Below, in pieces: positions 22,977-34,356 of a stretch of DNA of 64,000 nt. The DNA is taken from the NCBI GenBank assembly GCA_012976225.1, contig JAAVVG010000016.1:124001-188000 (forward strand), written 5' to 3'. The position numbers and the translations under genes were made by a program. This stretch comes from Golubevia sp. BC0850. Taxonomy: Eukaryota > Basidiomycota > Exobasidiomycetes > Golubeviales > Golubeviaceae. Below the pieces are notes generated by a model, which saw only the letters and a program-made list of their open reading frames with translations, did no database searches and was not told the origin of the DNA. Every line of letters starts with the position of its first letter. The first letter of the stretch is position 1.

Positions 22977-25921
22977 ATGAACTCTTCTGCCATTCGTCGT
23001 GCCTCTAACTGGACTTTGGCCAATGGTTCTTCCATTCCAAAGCTTGGTCTTGGGTGAGTTATAAGCTCAAAGGGTGCTGCTCCATCTCTGCTGTCTTCAG
23101 CTCTCTGTCCTTGGTGCTTCTTTCAACCCCTTCTTCATCTTTGAAAAGCTTTTTCGAGACTTGACTAACACAACTACATTCTCTTGCTCACGCAGGACTT
23201 GGAAAGCTCCCAAAGGAGAAGTTGGACCAGCTGTTTCTCACGCTTTGAAAACTGGGTTCAGGCATATCGATTGTGCTTGGGCTTATCGCAGTAAGTTGCA
23301 ATGAGAGACTATGGAGTCGTATGATCTTTGGACTTCGTGTGAACTAAAGAGGGAATAGTAGGCTGATTCTCAATCGTGCTCTCCATCTCATTCTTCTTTC
23401 TCTCAGATGAGGATGAAGTTGGAGCCGCCATCTCCAAATCGGGAGTTGCTAGGAAAGATCTTTGGCTGACCAGTAAATTGTGGAATTCTTTCCATCATCC
23501 TGATCATGTTGAGAAGGTGAGTGAGGTCAGAAGATTGCGAGGGTCGAGGAATCAAAAGAGTTTTGGATAGAAAGAAAAGTCGGAGGGCGGACTCTACCAA
23601 GCTTTATGAAGCTCTGACTACCCAGCGGGGTCTCCAAAAGATCCATCAGATAAGACAACCGAGACATGGAGGAAGAAGGCAGAGGTTCTGACTGATTGAG
23701 GTGGCATAAATTCGATCTTTCCCCAGTCCAACTGACCTAATCCCCTTATCTCTCCTCTTCCTGTCCCTATTCGCTTCTCTAGGGTCTTGATGCTACTCTC
23801 AAAGATCTAGGAACCGATCATCTAGATCTCTTCCTCATGCATTGGCCCGTCGCTTTCTTGAATTCTAAGGGTTCCCAGATCGCATCGGTCAAAGGTCAAG
23901 ATGGGAAGCCAATCGAAGACGTTGCCATGTCAAACAATCTCTCAGCAACCTGGTCCAAGATGGAGGAAATGGTCCAGAAAGGAAAGATTCGTAACCTCGG
24001 AGTCTCGAACTTCAACATTCGTCGTACAGATGAGCTCTTGAAGGACGTCAAGATCAAGCCAGTTGTCAACCAAGTCGAAGTCAATTGGGGAGTTCCAAAC
24101 GAAGAACTCTTGAACTGGTCAGAGGCTCACGGAATCAAGTTGGAAGGGTACAGTCCTCTAGGAAGTAGTAACAATGTTGGAAGATATCTAAAGGAGGAAG
24201 TCATCAAAGACGTAGCTGAGAGAAACAACTTAACTCCAGCTCAGGTTTATGTTGCTTGGAACTTAGGAAGAGGTATCATCAGTCTTCCAAAAAGTGTCAA
24301 TCCAGCTAGGTTAGAGGAGAACTTCAAGGTTATAGACGTTGAACTATCAAAGGAGGATATCGATCATATCACTAGAGAAGCTCAGAACAAAGGAATCGAA
24401 AGAACTGTAGATCCAACTGAGGCTTGGGGAGTTCAACAAGATATCTTCGAAGATGGTGAAGATCAGAGGAAAGCCGGTGAACTAAAGACTGAAAGCTTCG
24501 AAGCTCCTCTACCTCACGAGAACGCAAGCAGAGAACATTACCTCGACCCAAACCACTCCAACACTCCTTCTGGATCAAGATCTATGCACACTCAAGCTGG
24601 ATCCTCTTCAATTAGATCTTCAAATCGTTTGACTCCAGTTCAACAACTTCTTCGTAACGCCTCTCTATCTTCGTCACGCAACTTCTCAACTTCCACAAAA
24701 GCTTCAGCCACAACGGCCGAAGCTCAACCTCCAACCGCAAGTCAAGCACCTGGAATTTCAAACTCTTCTCTTCTACTTCGCACAATTGACAAAGATGCCA
24801 AATCGACTCCAGGACTCAAATGGACCAAAGAAGATGACAGATCTGGTGAAAGTAGGAAGATGAACATGTACACGGTGCGTAGCTCTTCGGTAGTTTCTGA
24901 ATCAGCATCAGCATCGGTAGGTCTATCAGCATCAGCATCAGCAGGTAGAATGGCTTCATACGCCTCCTTCTCTCAGCAGCAGCAGCAGCCTTCCTTTGCT
25001 TCCTCTCGCTCCTTCTCCACTAGCTCGAAGTCAGCTTCGTCTGCATCAGCTGCTTCAGTCTCTTCGATCGATAAGATTCCGTCTTCAAATCTACCTCCAA
25101 CTTTGACTTCTCTTGAAAGAAGTTCAACATCAGCCAAGACTTTACAGAAGAGAGTTTACCCTGAGAGGAAGAGGTTCTTGGTCGAACAGTATTCAAGACT
25201 TCTAGATGAAAGTAGCGTCGTTCTAGTCCTACAACATGGAAATCTAAGTGTGGGAGAGTTGAGTAAAATGAGAAGTGAAATCAAGTCAGTCGAAATTCCA
25301 GGAGCTAGTGCTGCTGAGGGAACCGAAGGAGCTACCGAGATCAGAAGAAAAGCAAAGTTTACTATGGTTAGATCAGGTTTGATGTCACCAATTCTCAAAT
25401 CTCATCCAAACAAGAATGTCAAATCTTTAAAGCCAATCTTTACTGGTCCAATCGCTTTAATCACGATCCCATCCCCGTCAAACTCTTCTGATGGATTTTC
25501 TCCCAAGTACATTTCATCTTTAATCTCGATTCTAGACAAAGCTCTAGGTCTCAGAAAGGGAATGAGCGGAAAATACGATCTTAAAGACGGTTCCGTCACT
25601 TCAAATCCAAGATTGGTACTATTAGCTGCTATGGTCTTAAACGGAAACGTTAGAGATTTAACCAAAGCTGAGAAGAGAGTGACGAATAGCAAGCTTGGAA
25701 CTTCTAGTTGGACAGAGAGAAATGCTAGGGTTCTAAATGTTAACGCTTTGAGAGATGCAAGTAAATTACCGGAGTTGGAAACTCTCCGAGCTCAAATCAT
25801 TGGACTTTTATCTAGTCCTGCAAGTCAATTAATGGGAGTACTAAGCCAAGCAAGTGGAATGAACTTGGCTATGACTCTAGAAGCTAGGAAGAGAGACTTG
25901 GAGGAGAAGAAGAAGGAATAA
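22977..25921 (+). CDS. Aldo-keto reductase whose frame continues without a stop into BCKDHB exon 1 and mL10
   Basis: NADPH-dependent aldo-keto reductase. Exons 22977-23053, 23196-23290, 23407-23516, then 23783 onward. The catalytic tetrad is visible as Asp51 and Tyr56 (HIDCAWAYR), Lys81 (LTSKLWN) and His114 (LMHWPVA). Other barrel motifs are LGVSNFN, VVNQVEVNW, YSPLGSSN and ISLPKSVNPARLEENF. The domain ends near AWGVQQDIFEDGEDQ (about 24475), where relatives stop. Here no stop follows. After about 36 linker residues the frame enters the presequence exon of BCKDHB (ATG 24584) and then mL10, ending at 25921 (806 codons). The real reductase end is therefore uncertain: a fusion protein, splicing into BCKDHB exon 2 at 24875, or premature polyadenylation are all possible. 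Confidence 0.8.
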
Positions 25922-28078
25922 GTAGGATCTACCATTAGGAGAGGGAAGGTGGATTTAGACCGAGGTTAAGACAATTTGCCTACAAGTGAGATGAGATTCA
26001 AGTCTTCCAGAACTTTTGTCATGACGAGGTTCTTCGCAGCCTGCATCAAGATCTCAAGTCTGTCATTCAATTTCTCCTACTTCAGAACTCTTCGCAAGAT
26101 CTTTCTTCGTCTCATTCTCTTCTCTACTCCAATGTTCACCAGATCACCACATCCCTCCACCGCATTCTCCCTCTTCAAGTCACTCCTTCTCAAGTTTCTG
26201 TTCTCTCCCCAGTCACTCTCAGTTCCAGTTTCTCGTTCACGTATTTTAATCTCTTGTTTCCATCGCACTTTCGATTTCCCTTCTTTCGCTTCCCACTAAC
26301 CCCGCCGCTGCTGTCTGTCTGCGTGTTGCTGCTGATGCTGATGCTGATGCTGCTCCTTGATGCTCTTGCTGATTCTACTGACCTACTGACCCTTTTCATC
26401 TTAACTAACATCTTCCCTGCTTCTCCTTTTCCCTTCCTTCCTCTAACCTTCACCGCTGCTTATCTTTTGGATCTACGAACTCTTCTTGGACGGCTTTGAA
26501 CTCGAAGGCTATCAGAGACGCTCAATCTTTAGCTCTCGGATCTGACGACACCGCCTGTGTCTTTGGGGAAGATGTTGCCTTTGGTGGAGTTTTCAGATCT
26601 ACTATGGGATTGGCTGAAGAGTATGGAAAGGAAAGAGTCTTCAATGTGAGTGCTCGATCCGACGCGTTCGAAGACTGATGCGAGCTGGGACTTTCTGACT
26701 CTTCCGTGAACCTCTTTTCTGGCCAACAGACTCCTCTTTCGGAACAGGTGAGTCCCAGAGTCGATGGAGTCCAAGCCTTGCGGCCGTCCTAGATCGCGAC
26801 TCTGATTTCGCGCCCTCTTCTTCTTGCTCTCTCCTTCTTCCTATCAGGGAATTATTGGATTCGGGATTGGTATGGCCGCCATGGGTCATACAGCCATTGC
26901 TGAAATTCAATTTGCAGATTAGTGAGTAGCAGGATCCTTTCGGAGTCACTCTCGAAACGACGCTGATCGACTTCTTGCACCCCTATTCTTCCCTTTCCTC
27001 TCTCGCAGTATCTTTCCAGCTTTCGATCAGCTCGTCAATGAAGCCGCCAAGTACAATTATCGTTCAGGAGGTCAACACAAAGCCGGAAAGCTGACTGTTC
27101 GTTCTCCTTGTCAAGGAGTTGGTCACGGAGCCCTGTATCACTCTCAAAGTGTTGAGCAATTCTTCATGCCAGTTCCAGGTCTCAAGGTGAGTGTTTGTCC
27201 AGCGCTTTCAAGCCTTTTCGTCGTGCAAGCTAAGCTTTCCGTCTTCTATTCTCCTTCAGGTCGTCATCCCTCGTTCGCCGATTCAAGCCAAAGGGCTTCT
27301 CCTAGCCTCAATTCGTGATCCAAATCCAACGATCTTCTTAGAACCAAAGGTTCTCTATAGATCCTCCGTCGAACAAGTTCCTTTAGATGACTTCACTCTG
27401 CCTCTTAGCTCTGCTGAAGTCTTACAATCCGGAAATGACATCACTCTCTTGAGTTGGGGTGCTCCTCTCTATTCCTGTGAATTAGCTATCAACATGCTGA
27501 GGAATCCACCAAAGTCTATCGAAGAACACGTTCCAAAGGAGGTCAGAAATGCCAACGTTGAACTAATCGATCTAAGAACTATCCTACCTTGGGACAGAGA
27601 AAGTGAGTAGAGATTGAGGGTTCAGCTAACCCTGATTCCGATTCCTGACCACTTACCCCTCACTCTCCTTTTCTACAGCCGTCGTAAAGAGCGTCATGAA
27701 GACTGGTCGCTGTGTCGTCGTCCATGAAGCTCCAGTGACTGCCGGAGTCGGAGCTGAGATCGGATCTCATCTTCAAGAGAACTGTTTCCTACGTCTTGAG
27801 GTGAGTGCTGCTGTTTGAATCATCGAGACCGATATCAAATCCTCGCTGAACTTCTTCTGTCCTTCTCCATTGCTCTTCCAGGCTCCTGTCTGCCGTGTTG
27901 GTGGCTGGGATTCACCTTTCCCTCACGTCCACGAGACGTTCTACAAGCCAGAACAGATTAGAATCGTCGATGCTGTGAGTTCTGCCGGGTCTCATCTCTC
28001 CGATCTTGTTCAATCTAGCTGACTTCGATCTTCTTTTTGTCAATATCTTTCCAGCTCGTAAGAACCCTCTCTTACTGA
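24584..28078 (+). CDS. BCKDHB: 2-oxoisovalerate dehydrogenase E1 beta subunit, mitochondrial (BCKDHB)
   Basis: E1-beta of the branched-chain ketoacid dehydrogenase complex, which degrades leucine, isoleucine and valine in mitochondria. Nine exons: 24584-24874, 26508-26645, 26730-26747, 26848-26921, 27009-27186, 27260-27602, 27679-27800, 27882-27974 and 28055-28078, 426 aa. Exon 1 holds an Arg/Ser-rich presequence ([17 protein letters not shown]), [11 protein letters not shown] and RKMNMYT, and joins exon 2 [10 protein letters not shown] to restore the family motif KMNxYxAIRDA. Later motifs are [23 protein letters not shown] in an 18-nt micro-exon, [26 protein letters not shown] and [16 protein letters not shown]. 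Intron 1 is 1,633 bp with donor GTGCGT and contains mL10. Its acceptor, at 26507, lacks a strong pyrimidine tract. Confidence 0.9.
24950..25921 (+). CDS. MRPL10: Mitochondrial ribosomal protein L10 (uL10m), nested in BCKDHB intron 1
   Basis: Single exon, 323 aa from ATG 24950. The first 60 residues look like a presequence ([19 protein letters not shown]). The L10 domain begins at [19 protein letters not shown] and includes [42 protein letters not shown] and the C-terminal [22 protein letters not shown] with [15 protein letters not shown], which match bacterial and mitochondrial L10 (ribosomal stalk base). It lies wholly inside the first intron of BCKDHB on the same strand and is in frame with BCKDHB exon 1 and the upstream reductase. 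No promoter is obvious. Expression could be by internal initiation, by retention of intron 1, or as part of a longer protein. Lack of introns, unlike its neighbours, would fit a retroposed copy. Confidence 0.85.
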   Translation: MASYASFSQQQQQPSFASSRSFSTSSKSASSASAASVSSIDKIPSSNLPPTLTSLERSSTSAKTLQKRVYPERKRFLVEQYSRLLDESSVVLVLQHGNLSVGELSKMRSEIKSVEIPGASAAEGTEGATEIRRKAKFTMVRSGLMSPILKSHPNKNVKSLKPIFTGPIALITIPSPSNSSDGFSPKYISSLISILDKALGLRKGMSGKYDLKDGSVTSNPRLVLLAAMVLNGNVRDLTKAEKRVTNSKLGTSSWTERNARVLNVNALRDASKLPELETLRAQIIGLLSSPASQLMGVLSQASGMNLAMTLEARKRDLEEKKKE

Positions 28079-28667
28079 TCAGCAATCACGATCTCAATTC
28101 ACCGGCCTCGCTCTCAGCTCCCTTTCACCATATTCTGAGGCTCCTCTTGTAATCATTTATCTTATCCCACCTTTTGAATTTAGATTCTTCTCTTCTCCGA
28201 CTCGCAAGAGGTCGAACAAAGGGAGTCGCTTTGATTGGCAGCGGCCGCCCTTCGTGCTCTCCTGAGTTCAACATAAATGTTGGTGCCTGGTCTTTTGCGG
28301 CCCATTGAAGATAATGAGTGAGTGGAGAGAGGAAGAGGAAGAATGGAGAATTGAAAATCCAGAGCGGTTGTTGCGTTCAGTTGAAAGTGTTCGTTCGCGA
28401 GACAAAATGGGAGAATTGAATTGAATTAAACAGGTTTTTTGGAGGGGGAAAGAAGAGGTGTCAGAAGATTAGGAGAGGTTCCATATGAGTGATTTATAAA
28501 AGATAAAGAACGAGGCAGAGGACCTAAGAGAACAAGGAGAAGCGGGGTTTTTGGGATGGTTAAGAATGATGTGCTTAACAGATGAGAGGCAAGGGTGATC
28601 AAGGAAGATTTGAGCGAAATAAAACCTTGAGGCGACAAAGCAGAAAGTTCTTGAAGACGCTTCGTTC
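28079..28667. other. Convergent intergenic region
   Basis: 3' flanks of BCKDHB (+) and the nucleoporin gene (-). No gene, repeat or clear terminator motif was recognised. Confidence 0.5.
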
Positions 28668-31600
28668 TCACCCCCTTCGAGGCAACCTTTTCAGATTTCT
28701 TCCTCCTAAAGGGTTACTAGATGGAGTACTAGTTCCCATATTGAACATGATAGGAGCAGCAGGAGGGGTTGCTGGTTGCTGCTGTTGAGGTTGTTGACCA
28801 AAAGGCGACGAGGCTTGTTGAGGTTGAGCAGCACTGAAGGCGAAGGTAGTTGGACTTGAACCGGTAGTCGGACTCGTCACGCTTCCACCACCGAATCCAG
28901 GACTTGGCGCATTGAAGGTGAAAGGTACATTTCGTTGTTGAGGCTGAGAAGTCGGAGCAGGAGCTCCACCAAAGACGAAGGGCTGAGATCCAGCAGCACC
29001 AGTTCCAGTTCCATTCGATCCGCCCGCTCCGAACGCAAATACACCCTGCTGAGGTTGTTGCTGTTGATGTTGCTGTTGCTGTTGACCACCAAAAGCGAAC
29101 CCGAATCCGTTCACAGGCGGTTGGCCTGTTGGAGTAGAAGTTCCAGAGGGGCCTCCTCCGAATGGACCAGTTCCACTAGCAGGAGCCTGGAAAGTGAAGG
29201 TGCCTGCAGAGCTGGTTGGAGCAGGAGCTAGGGATTGATTGCTGCTTGCTCCGAACCCTCCAAAGACTGGAGCCGGAGAGGAGGTCGCTGGCTTCGAGTC
29301 GTTTGAACCGACCCCAGAGCTGAAAGGAGTATTCGGCTTGGGAGCAGCTGCAGCTGGAGCACCGAAGTTGAAGACTGGAGCAGGAGGAGGAGCAGGAGGA
29401 GGAGCTGAAGAGTTGGAGCTAGAGGCCTGATTGGAATTGAACAGAGCTTGAGGTGACACGTCCATGGCGCTTCCGTCTCCACCTCCCGAGTCACCGGCCG
29501 CAGCTGGAGCCGAAGTCGAGGGAGTTGAGAAAGCAAAGGGAGTAGACGCCTTCTCTGCAGGCTGTGGAGTTCCGAACGTGGGCGTGGTCTCCTTCTTCTC
29601 TTGTGAAGCTCCTTCTGTCGATGATGGCTGACCAAAAGCGAACGCTGGAGGTTTGCTAGCGGGTGCTACAGCAGGAGAGAAAGTGTTGCCAAAGAAGTGA
29701 GGGACCGAGCTCTGAGTAGTTGGCGAGGAAGTGGCAGGCTGAGCACCGAAAGAGAAGGCTTCAGATCCGGCAGAGCGCTTCTTGGAACTTCTCTCGCCAA
29801 CCGCATCTCCAGAGTCCTTGCTGTCGTCTTCGTTTGCTCTCTTTCCGAATCCAGCGAACGGCGTACTTGATCCGTTGGTATTGCTTGGTAGCCCAGCGAA
29901 AGAAACCGCAGAGCTCGGAGCAATCTCAGCGCTGGGACTTGGTTTGGCGAAGATGTTGGAATTTGATGGAGGGGCACAGCCTGTCGATGCTGGAGGGCCG
30001 AAACTGAAAGATGGAGCGGGAGAAGCCGCCGTGTCCTCTGTCTTGGCTGGAGGCTGCCCAAAAGAGAAAGCTGGAGCTGGAGCTGGCGAAGGAGAGGCAG
30101 ACTTGGCTGTCGCGGCACCAAAGAAGATAGGCACTGGACCAGATTTCCTTTGATTGTCGATCTCTGCGCTGGGCTGAGTGGTACCCGAGGTAGGAGCTTT
30201 GAAGAAATCCGAGGCTCCGGCAGCAGAAGCAGGAGCTGGGCTCGGAGAAGTCGAAGATGAAGATCCAGCGACATTGATAGGAGTGAAGGAAAAGGCGACC
30301 TTTGGCCTTGGCTGCTCGATGGGAGCTGTCTTGAAGGAGAAACTTCCCTTTGAAGCTTCTGGAGCTGGAGTAGAAGACTCTTTCGGAGCTGCATCAGCGC
30401 GAGGTTCCATTCGCGAGAGCAGTGAACTTGAAGATGTTTCTGCAGTTGTTGAGGTAGCAGCTGTGGCAGAAACGGGCGTAGAAGTAGAAGCAGGAGGTTG
30501 AGCTTGGTTGGTACTCGTACTCGAGCTTCCGAAAGTGAAACCTTGAGGGAAGGAGGTAGGTGGAAGTTTGATAGCCTTGAGAGCTTCCGTGCCTGGCAGA
30601 TCCTCTTCCTCATCTCCTTCATCGTCCAAGCCGAATCGACCCGCCTTGCCACCTTGTTGACCATCGGACCGTGCTCCTCCAGATTTCTCGTGAGTTCTGA
30701 ACTTCTTCTCCGCTCCTTGTCTCAAAGAGCTGCTTGTGCGTTGGGGGGTCGAATCGTCCCTGATAGAGAATTTACTTGATGAGACCGAAGGATTGAGAGG
30801 GCTAGGAGCGAAGGTAGTTAAAGTGAGGTTCTTCTTGGGAGAAGATTCTGGAAGAGGAGGAGCTTCATCTTCTTTCTCGGCCTCCATCTCTTCATCTTCG
30901 ACCTGAGCTTTGGCTTTGCCCTTGCCTTTTGATGGACTTTTGCGTGTCGAAGGTATCTCTGCTTGCTTCTGCTTTCCTTTGTCTTTCGAAGCAGGAGTTC
31001 CGTTAGTCGAGGTGGTCTGACGAGTAGATCTGGTAGATCGAGCTGGGGCGTTGACTTTGGAGGATTCTTGATTCTTGACTTGAGATCTGGTTTGACGTTT
31101 GACTGGTTGCTCCACAACTTCTTCTGCCTCCTTTTCTTCGTCGTCTTCTTCTTCTTCCGGCTCATCGTCGACCTCCATTCGATTCTTTCTGGATCTTGAA
31201 GGAGTACCTCTGTTGCTACCTGGTCCAAGACTTCTGTCTCTTGAAGTGTCCACCTCATCTGCACCTCTACGGGTTCTCGACCTCATGCTACTGCTCTCCT
31301 TCAAGGCAGATTTTCTAGAAGCGTTCAAACCTCTCTCTCTGGCCCTGGTAGCTGGAGCCACGCTGGCTGATCGAGATCTGTCTCTTCTGAAGGAATCAGT
31401 CAGGAATGAGTCCGAGTGAGTAGTACGGTCAGGTGCTGGAGATGGCACTGGGATGATTCGAGCGGCAGCATTTGCCTGGAGAGAAAGTAGAGAAAGTAGA
31501 GGAGGGAGAGGAGGGGAAGATCAGACCCTTGAACGAGCATGAGTAGGAACGCAGAGTTCGAAGCATACTCACCAGGTGGGAACGAGTACTTCCTTCTCTT

Positions 31601-33397
31601 CTTGCTTCTCCCAGTGGAGTCCTCATCGATGGCATGCTTTCGAAAGCGTTCAGCTCTCGTTCAGTTTCGTTGGCCACTGAAGCAGATTTTGTGAGATTGA
31701 AAGGAGAAGCCGTGAAAGGTTAGCATACATCTCCTAACGAAGACAGACCACAACGCCTGGGAACTGACCTTCTGGAGCTTTCAGAGCCCCGTAGCTGATG
31801 AAACCTTTGGCTGGATCATAGATCATTCGACGCTTGCTAGCACTTCCGGTCTGAAATTCAAAAAAGAGGACGCGAAGACTTGTCAGAACCTCGCCTGTTG
31901 AAGTTAGCAAAATCAGAGTCGATATCGAAGACTCACCACATCTTCATCCTCTTGATCCATCAGACTAGTTCCTCTCTTGCCTAAACTGCTCGGGGTTCCA
32001 GTCCTTTCCCTCTCATCCCTACTCTGAAGAAGTCGAGCAACTCCAGCTCCATTGTTCATTGAGTTGTATTCCTTTATGAGTCTCTCTCCCTCTGTTCTAG
32101 GAGTCGTTGTTGAAGGCTGTAGTCCAAGACTTGACCACTCTCTCTTCTTTGGGGTTCTTCCGACTGCAGCAGAACCTCCGAAGACAGATCCACTCCTTCC
32201 AGGTGTGCCGACTCTGAGACTACCTCCTCCGTAGACAACACTTCCAGCTCTCGATCGTGAGCTATTGGACCCAGCGGCTGAAGAAGCTGCATAGGTGTAG
32301 TTTCCGGGAGGTCGAGAACCTGATCTGAAGCCAGCCTCCGAGGCAGCGTAAGTTCCTAGAGAGCTTCTTCCGACTGGTCTTGATAGAGGTGACTTGGAAG
32401 GTAGAGTGTAGGTTTGCTGAGTTCTGCTGAGTGGAGATCCGCTAGAGGAAGCAGCTTTCGAAGGTGTTAAGAATCTCCTTTCCGAACCGAAGTTGAGCGA
32501 AGTTGGTGGATTCCTTTGAGGTGGTATCTCTCCTCCGTACTCGCTGAGAGAGTCTCCTGGTCTGAGAGAGCTGCTCCTTCGGGTTTTAGAATTCCTAGAG
32601 AGCCTCAGTCGAGCAGCTGCTTCGACGGCAGCACTTGCGGAGGACATGGCTGGAGAGGGAGACCTTCCCGTCCTGACTTCATCCTCCTCTTGATGCTGTA
32701 GATTAGACCTATATCTATTCGGAGTACCAGAAGATTGCATTCCAGAGAAGCCAGCAGGAGTTGAAGCAGAAGCTGGAAGAACGCTTGGTCTCTGAGGAGG
32801 AGGAGCTAATCCTCTTCTCTGATAGTCCCTCCTTTCTCCAGTTGCAAACCCAGTGAGTCTACCACTCTCTGGATCGGCAGAGCTCTCTAAGTCGCCCAAG
32901 TCCACTTGCCCTCCTCCAGTTCCCAGCTTGGCACCTACGTTTCTGATTTGAATTGAGCTCATCTTTCCCGAATCGAAAGGATTTCCGTCTTGGGCTGCTC
33001 TCGATTGAGCTACCTTCCTAGCTCGCGATACGATTGTATCAGTTGAAGAAGAAGATGGAAGACTTGCTGAAAGTTCTTGATCCAGAGCAGAGGAAGTAGA
33101 GTTGCTCAACCACGAGAGGGGATTGGTGATTGTCTTCCTCAAGCTGCTGAAGAACCCAGATGGATTGGACCTTGCTGCTGGAGCGCTGCTGTAGTTGCTG
33201 TTGTTGGAATGTAGCTGGTTACTTCGACTAGTTGGATTGGCCGAAGAGGTAGTAGAAGGATTGGGAAGATTGGGATTGGTTGGCCGTTGATAAGGTGTCA
33301 TGTTGGAGAGTCGGTTCTGCCTTGAAGGCAATCGATTCCTTGAAGGACCATGCTGAGAAGGAAGAGGCGAATCTGGATATTGTGAAGGAAATTCCAT
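28668..33397 (-). CDS. FG-repeat nucleoporin, Nup1/Nup153-like
   Basis: A component of the nuclear pore permeability barrier, probably on the nuclear basket side. Four exons, 33397-31937, 31850-31769, 31676-31573 and 31475-28668, about 1,484 aa. The N-terminal part is Ser/Pro-rich and contains a possible amphipathic membrane helix (FFSSLRKTITNPLSWLS). The middle has RRMIYDPAKGFISYGALKAPE and a basic Arg/Lys/Ser zone with several nuclear-localisation-like clusters. The last 600 residues are a typical FG domain: many FSFG, FAFG, FGGFG and FNFG units in Ser/Thr/Ala/Pro/Gln spacers with polyglutamine, ending in a basic tail (GRNLKRLPRRG). Long open frames on the opposite strand here are compositional shadows. 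Which Nup it is cannot be settled without alignment. Confidence 0.85.
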
Positions 33398-33718
33398 CAA
33401 AGAAGACTAGAGTTGAGGAGGTTGAAGGAGGGGAAGGAATGGATTAGGAAGGAAGAGAAGAGAAGAGGGAGGAGAGAAGAGTTGCTTGACGTCTTCCTTC
33501 CAGTTACTGCTACGATAAATATGACTTGATGATGATATTGATGATGTTGATGATGTTTTCTAATTCTCTGCTTGAAACTATTTCCTTAGATCTTGAGGTG
33601 ATGGCTGCTTGAGAGGGGTGACAGAAAAGAAAGATTTCAAGCCAGAAGAAATTCCAACTCGATCTTGCAGCATAGCCAGCAACGTCATCTTCCCTCCGAA
33701 CACTCACCACTTTGGCAA

Positions 33719-34356
33719 ATGTGTTCTATTAGTTCAACTGCATCTGCCTCTAGAACCTCCCTTCACACTTTCGCTTGTGTAGCTGGAGCTGCCGCTGTTG
33801 GCCTCGGGTGAGTTTGGTGGGGCAGCTCTTCCTCTCCACCTTACCTCTACTGCTCTTGCTGACTTTGCTTCCCCCTTCTCCTCTATTTGGATCCCTTCCA
33901 TATCTTCTTTACTTCTATTTCTCTGGTCTTGAAGAGCCTTCGGTGCTCACGGTCTCAAAGGAAAGCTGACTCCTCATCGTAAGCAATTCGTTCAGACTGA
34001 TTCCCCTCTGAGACTCTCCGTTACTCAACTTTGCCTCTTTCTTAACCTTGATCTTTATTCAAGAGCTTAACTCCTGGTCGACAGCCACCACTTACGGTTT
34101 AATTCATTCCGTAGCTCTTCTCTACGCAAGTTCTCTTCCAGTAACTAGAGCCTCAAGCATTGCCTCTTACTCTTTCGCAGCTGGAATCACTCTCTTTTCT
34201 GGAAGTATCTACGGACTATGCCTCACTCGAGAGGGCGCATCTATCAGAAAGGTTCTGGGACCTGCTACTCCATTCGGAGGATTGGCTTTCATCGTAGGCT
34301 GGGGTATGCTTGCCTTTGCTAAGAGAGGAGTTACTTTCAGTCCTCCTAGAATCTGA
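33719..34356 (+). CDS. DUF423/TMEM256-like small membrane protein, copy 2
   Basis: Three exons, 33719-33807, 33935-33978 and 34064-34356, 141 aa, the usual family size. Sequence order is a hydrophobic first helix (HTFACVAGAAAVGLG), GAFGAHGLKGKLTPH in the 44-nt second exon, then LNSWSTATTYGLIHSVALLYASSLPV, AAGITLFSGSIYGLCL and PFGGLAFIVGWGMLAFA. Intron positions are the same as in copy 1 at 20.8-21.7 kb, so the two are recent paralogues. This copy has the normal short tail (KRGVTFSPPRI) that copy 1 lacks. Gene function is unknown. Convergent with seven-helix copy E. Confidence 0.9.

Noticed and set aside
24875-24944. A 70-nt intron (GTGCGT to GCAG) between BCKDHB exon 1 and mL10
   Set aside because: Its removal would shift the frame and destroy mL10, so it cannot make a sensible joined protein.
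26490-26507. BCKDHB starting near 26496 with upstream residues [15 protein letters not shown]
   Set aside because: It lacks a presequence and ATG, whereas the exon at 24584-24874 ends in KMNMYT and restores the family motif when joined to AIRDA.
28935-31419. Many long open frames on the plus strand and in alternate minus frames opposite the FG nucleoporin
   Set aside because: They are Leu/Arg/Ser-rich shadows of a low-complexity coding region, with no motifs or splice structure of their own.
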